A DNA stretch of 64,000 nt from contig NZ_FNAI01000002.1 in the NCBI RefSeq assembly GCF_900101875.1, forward strand, positions 1-64,000. The letters are read 5' to 3'. Positions within the stretch are counted from its first letter, which is position 1, and each line of letters opens with the position of its first letter. Under the pieces are notes generated by a model, which saw nothing but the letters and a program-made list of their open reading frames with translations, searched no databases and had not been told where the DNA came from. The stretch is from Mucilaginibacter pineti. GTDB lineage: Bacteria > Bacteroidota > Bacteroidia > Sphingobacteriales > Sphingobacteriaceae. The position numbers and the translations under genes are program-made. Positions 62,918-64,000 of this stretch are shown here, piece by piece.

Positions 62918-62936
62918 ATTGATTAAATAGACCCAT

Positions 62937-64000
62937 ATGAGATTTATTGTTTCTACATCAACATTACTCAAACAACTGCAGGCAGTAAGCGGCGCGTTAA
63001 GTAACAGTACCGTATTACCTATACTGGAAAACTTCTTGTTCGAGATAAAGGATGGAAACTTAACCATTTCTGCAACCGACCTGCAAACCAGCATGACCAC
63101 CTCCCTTACTGTTGAAGCTAAGGAGAATGGCCGCATTGCCATACCATCGCGTATTTTGTTAGAGACCTTAAAATCATTACCAGAGCAGCCGGTGGCCTTT
63201 TCGGTAGATGATAGTACCTTCGCTATTGAAATTAACGCCGGAGATGGTAAATACAAACTGAGCGGCGAGAATGGCGAGGATTTTCCGAAGATACCGGTTG
63301 TTGAAAATGCATCATCGGTAAATTTACCGGCGTCGGTATTGGCCGAGGCTATAAACAAAACTATTTTTGCAGTAAGCAATGACGAGTTGCGCCCCGCTAT
63401 GACAGGTGTTTACTGCCAGTTAAGCACCCAGCACCTTACCTTTGTAGCTACCGATGCCCACAAGCTGGTACGTTACCGCCGTAAGGATGCCAAGGCCGCA
63501 AGCACAACATCGTTCATATTGCCAAAAAAGGCGTTAACACTGCTTAAATCATCGTTACCATCAGATGATGTAAATGTATCTGTAGAGTATAACTCAACCA
63601 GCGCATTCTTTAAATTTGGCCACATTAACCTGGTTTGCCGCTTAATTGATGAGCGCTATCCTGATTATGAAGCGGTTATACCACAAACTAATCCAAATAA
63701 ATTAACTATAGACAGGCTTACTTTCCTGGGTTCGTTAAACCGTGTGGCTATTTATGCCAACAAAACCACCCACCAGGTAAGGCTTAAAATTAATGGCAGC
63801 GAGCTTAATATCTCCTCAGAAGATATTGATTTTGCCAACGAAGCGCATGAGCGTTTAAGCTGCCAGTACGAAGGTGAGGATATGGAAATTGGCTTCAATG
63901 CACGTTTTTTAATAGAAATGTTGAAGAATTTAAGTTGCGAAGAAGTATCTTTGGAAATGTCGACACCAAACCGTGCCGGATTATTACTGCCGCAGGGTGG
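62937..64000 (+). CDS. dnaN: DNA polymerase III beta clamp DnaN (3' end cut by window)
   Basis: The frame opens at ATG 62937 with MRFIVSTSTLLKQLQAVSG and stays open to the window edge (354 codons). The clamp family is about 370 residues, so only a few C-terminal residues are missing. Domain 1 has VLPILENFLFEI and ATDLQTSM, domain 2 has FAVSNDELRPAMTGVY and ATDAHKLVRY, and domain 3 has FGHINLVCRLIDERYPDYE. The clamp holds DNA polymerase III on DNA. dnaA is not beside it, so the classical dnaA-dnaN pairing is absent on the visible side. Confidence 0.95.
   Translation, partial: MRFIVSTSTLLKQLQAVSGALSNSTVLPILENFLFEIKDGNLTISATDLQTSMTTSLTVEAKENGRIAIPSRILLETLKSLPEQPVAFSVDDSTFAIEINAGDGKYKLSGENGEDFPKIPVVENASSVNLPASVLAEAINKTIFAVSNDELRPAMTGVYCQLSTQHLTFVATDAHKLVRYRRKDAKAASTTSFILPKKALTLLKSSLPSDDVNVSVEYNSTSAFFKFGHINLVCRLIDERYPDYEAVIPQTNPNKLTIDRLTFLGSLNRVAIYANKTTHQVRLKINGSELNISSEDIDFANEAHERLSCQYEGEDMEIGFNARFLIEMLKNLSCEEVSLEMSTPNRAGLLLPQG

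Overview
The window is a chromosomal segment of a Bacteroidota bacterium, most likely Sphingobacteriaceae (Mucilaginibacter- or Pedobacter-like). This placement rests on protein families: a GldA and GldF-GldG gliding ABC system, a TonB-type receptor with a CarboxypepD_reg N-terminus, a DUF5686 protein, and a MraY with an extra extracytoplasmic insertion. It also rests on the lack of clear Shine-Dalgarno sequences and on TAnnTTTG-type -7 promoter motifs. No rRNA, tRNA, prophage, CRISPR array or complete insertion sequence was seen. The assignment to a genus is inference.

Layout. Bases 1-9.6 kb hold accessory functions: a secreted GH2 enzyme between two palindromic repeat elements, an EndoH-like GH18 lipoprotein, an S15/CocE-type hydrolase with two small companions, and a LytS/LytR-type two-component pair. 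Bases 9.9-26.6 kb are the dcw (division and cell wall) cluster, all on the + strand: mraZ, rsmH, an ftsL-like gene, ftsI, murE, an inserted four-helix-bundle (S23/IVP-type) gene, mraY, murD, ftsW, murG, murC, ftsQ, ftsA, ftsZ. murF and ddl are not in the cluster. Bases 26.8-36 kb carry an alpha-oxoamine synthase, a phosphohexomutase, an M16 protease pair and a UbiD-type decarboxylase. Bases 36-46 kb carry a TauE/SafE plus DUF1634 exporter pair, a KTSC protein, a TonB-type receptor, hydrolases and small proteins. Bases 46-64 kb carry ligA, a DUF5686 protein, dapA, a Fic protein, a short histone H1-like gene, a GH125 mannosidase, gldA, a flavin reductase, glyS, an AI-2E family transporter, a gldF-gldG fusion and a nearly complete dnaN that runs off the right edge.

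How genes work together. MurC/D/E, MraY and MurG make lipid II. FtsW and FtsI polymerise and crosslink it at the FtsZ/FtsA/FtsQ/FtsL ring. MurE has the DNPR signature of meso-diaminopimelate addition, and DapA in the same window supplies that pathway. MraZ probably regulates its own cluster through three tandem 10-bp GTGGTA boxes at 9901-9930. GldA (minus strand) and the GldF-GldG fusion would form one ABC complex although they lie about 4 kb apart.

The least ordinary features are in the gaps. Most intergenic spaces carry imperfect inverted repeats built from short words, and different gaps use different words. Four DnaA-box-like 9-mers lie within 59 bp between ftsA and ftsZ. The four-helix-bundle gene inside the dcw cluster is bracketed by inverted arrays of one word. 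An inverted-repeat element upstream of dnaN is flanked by an exact 17-bp direct repeat.
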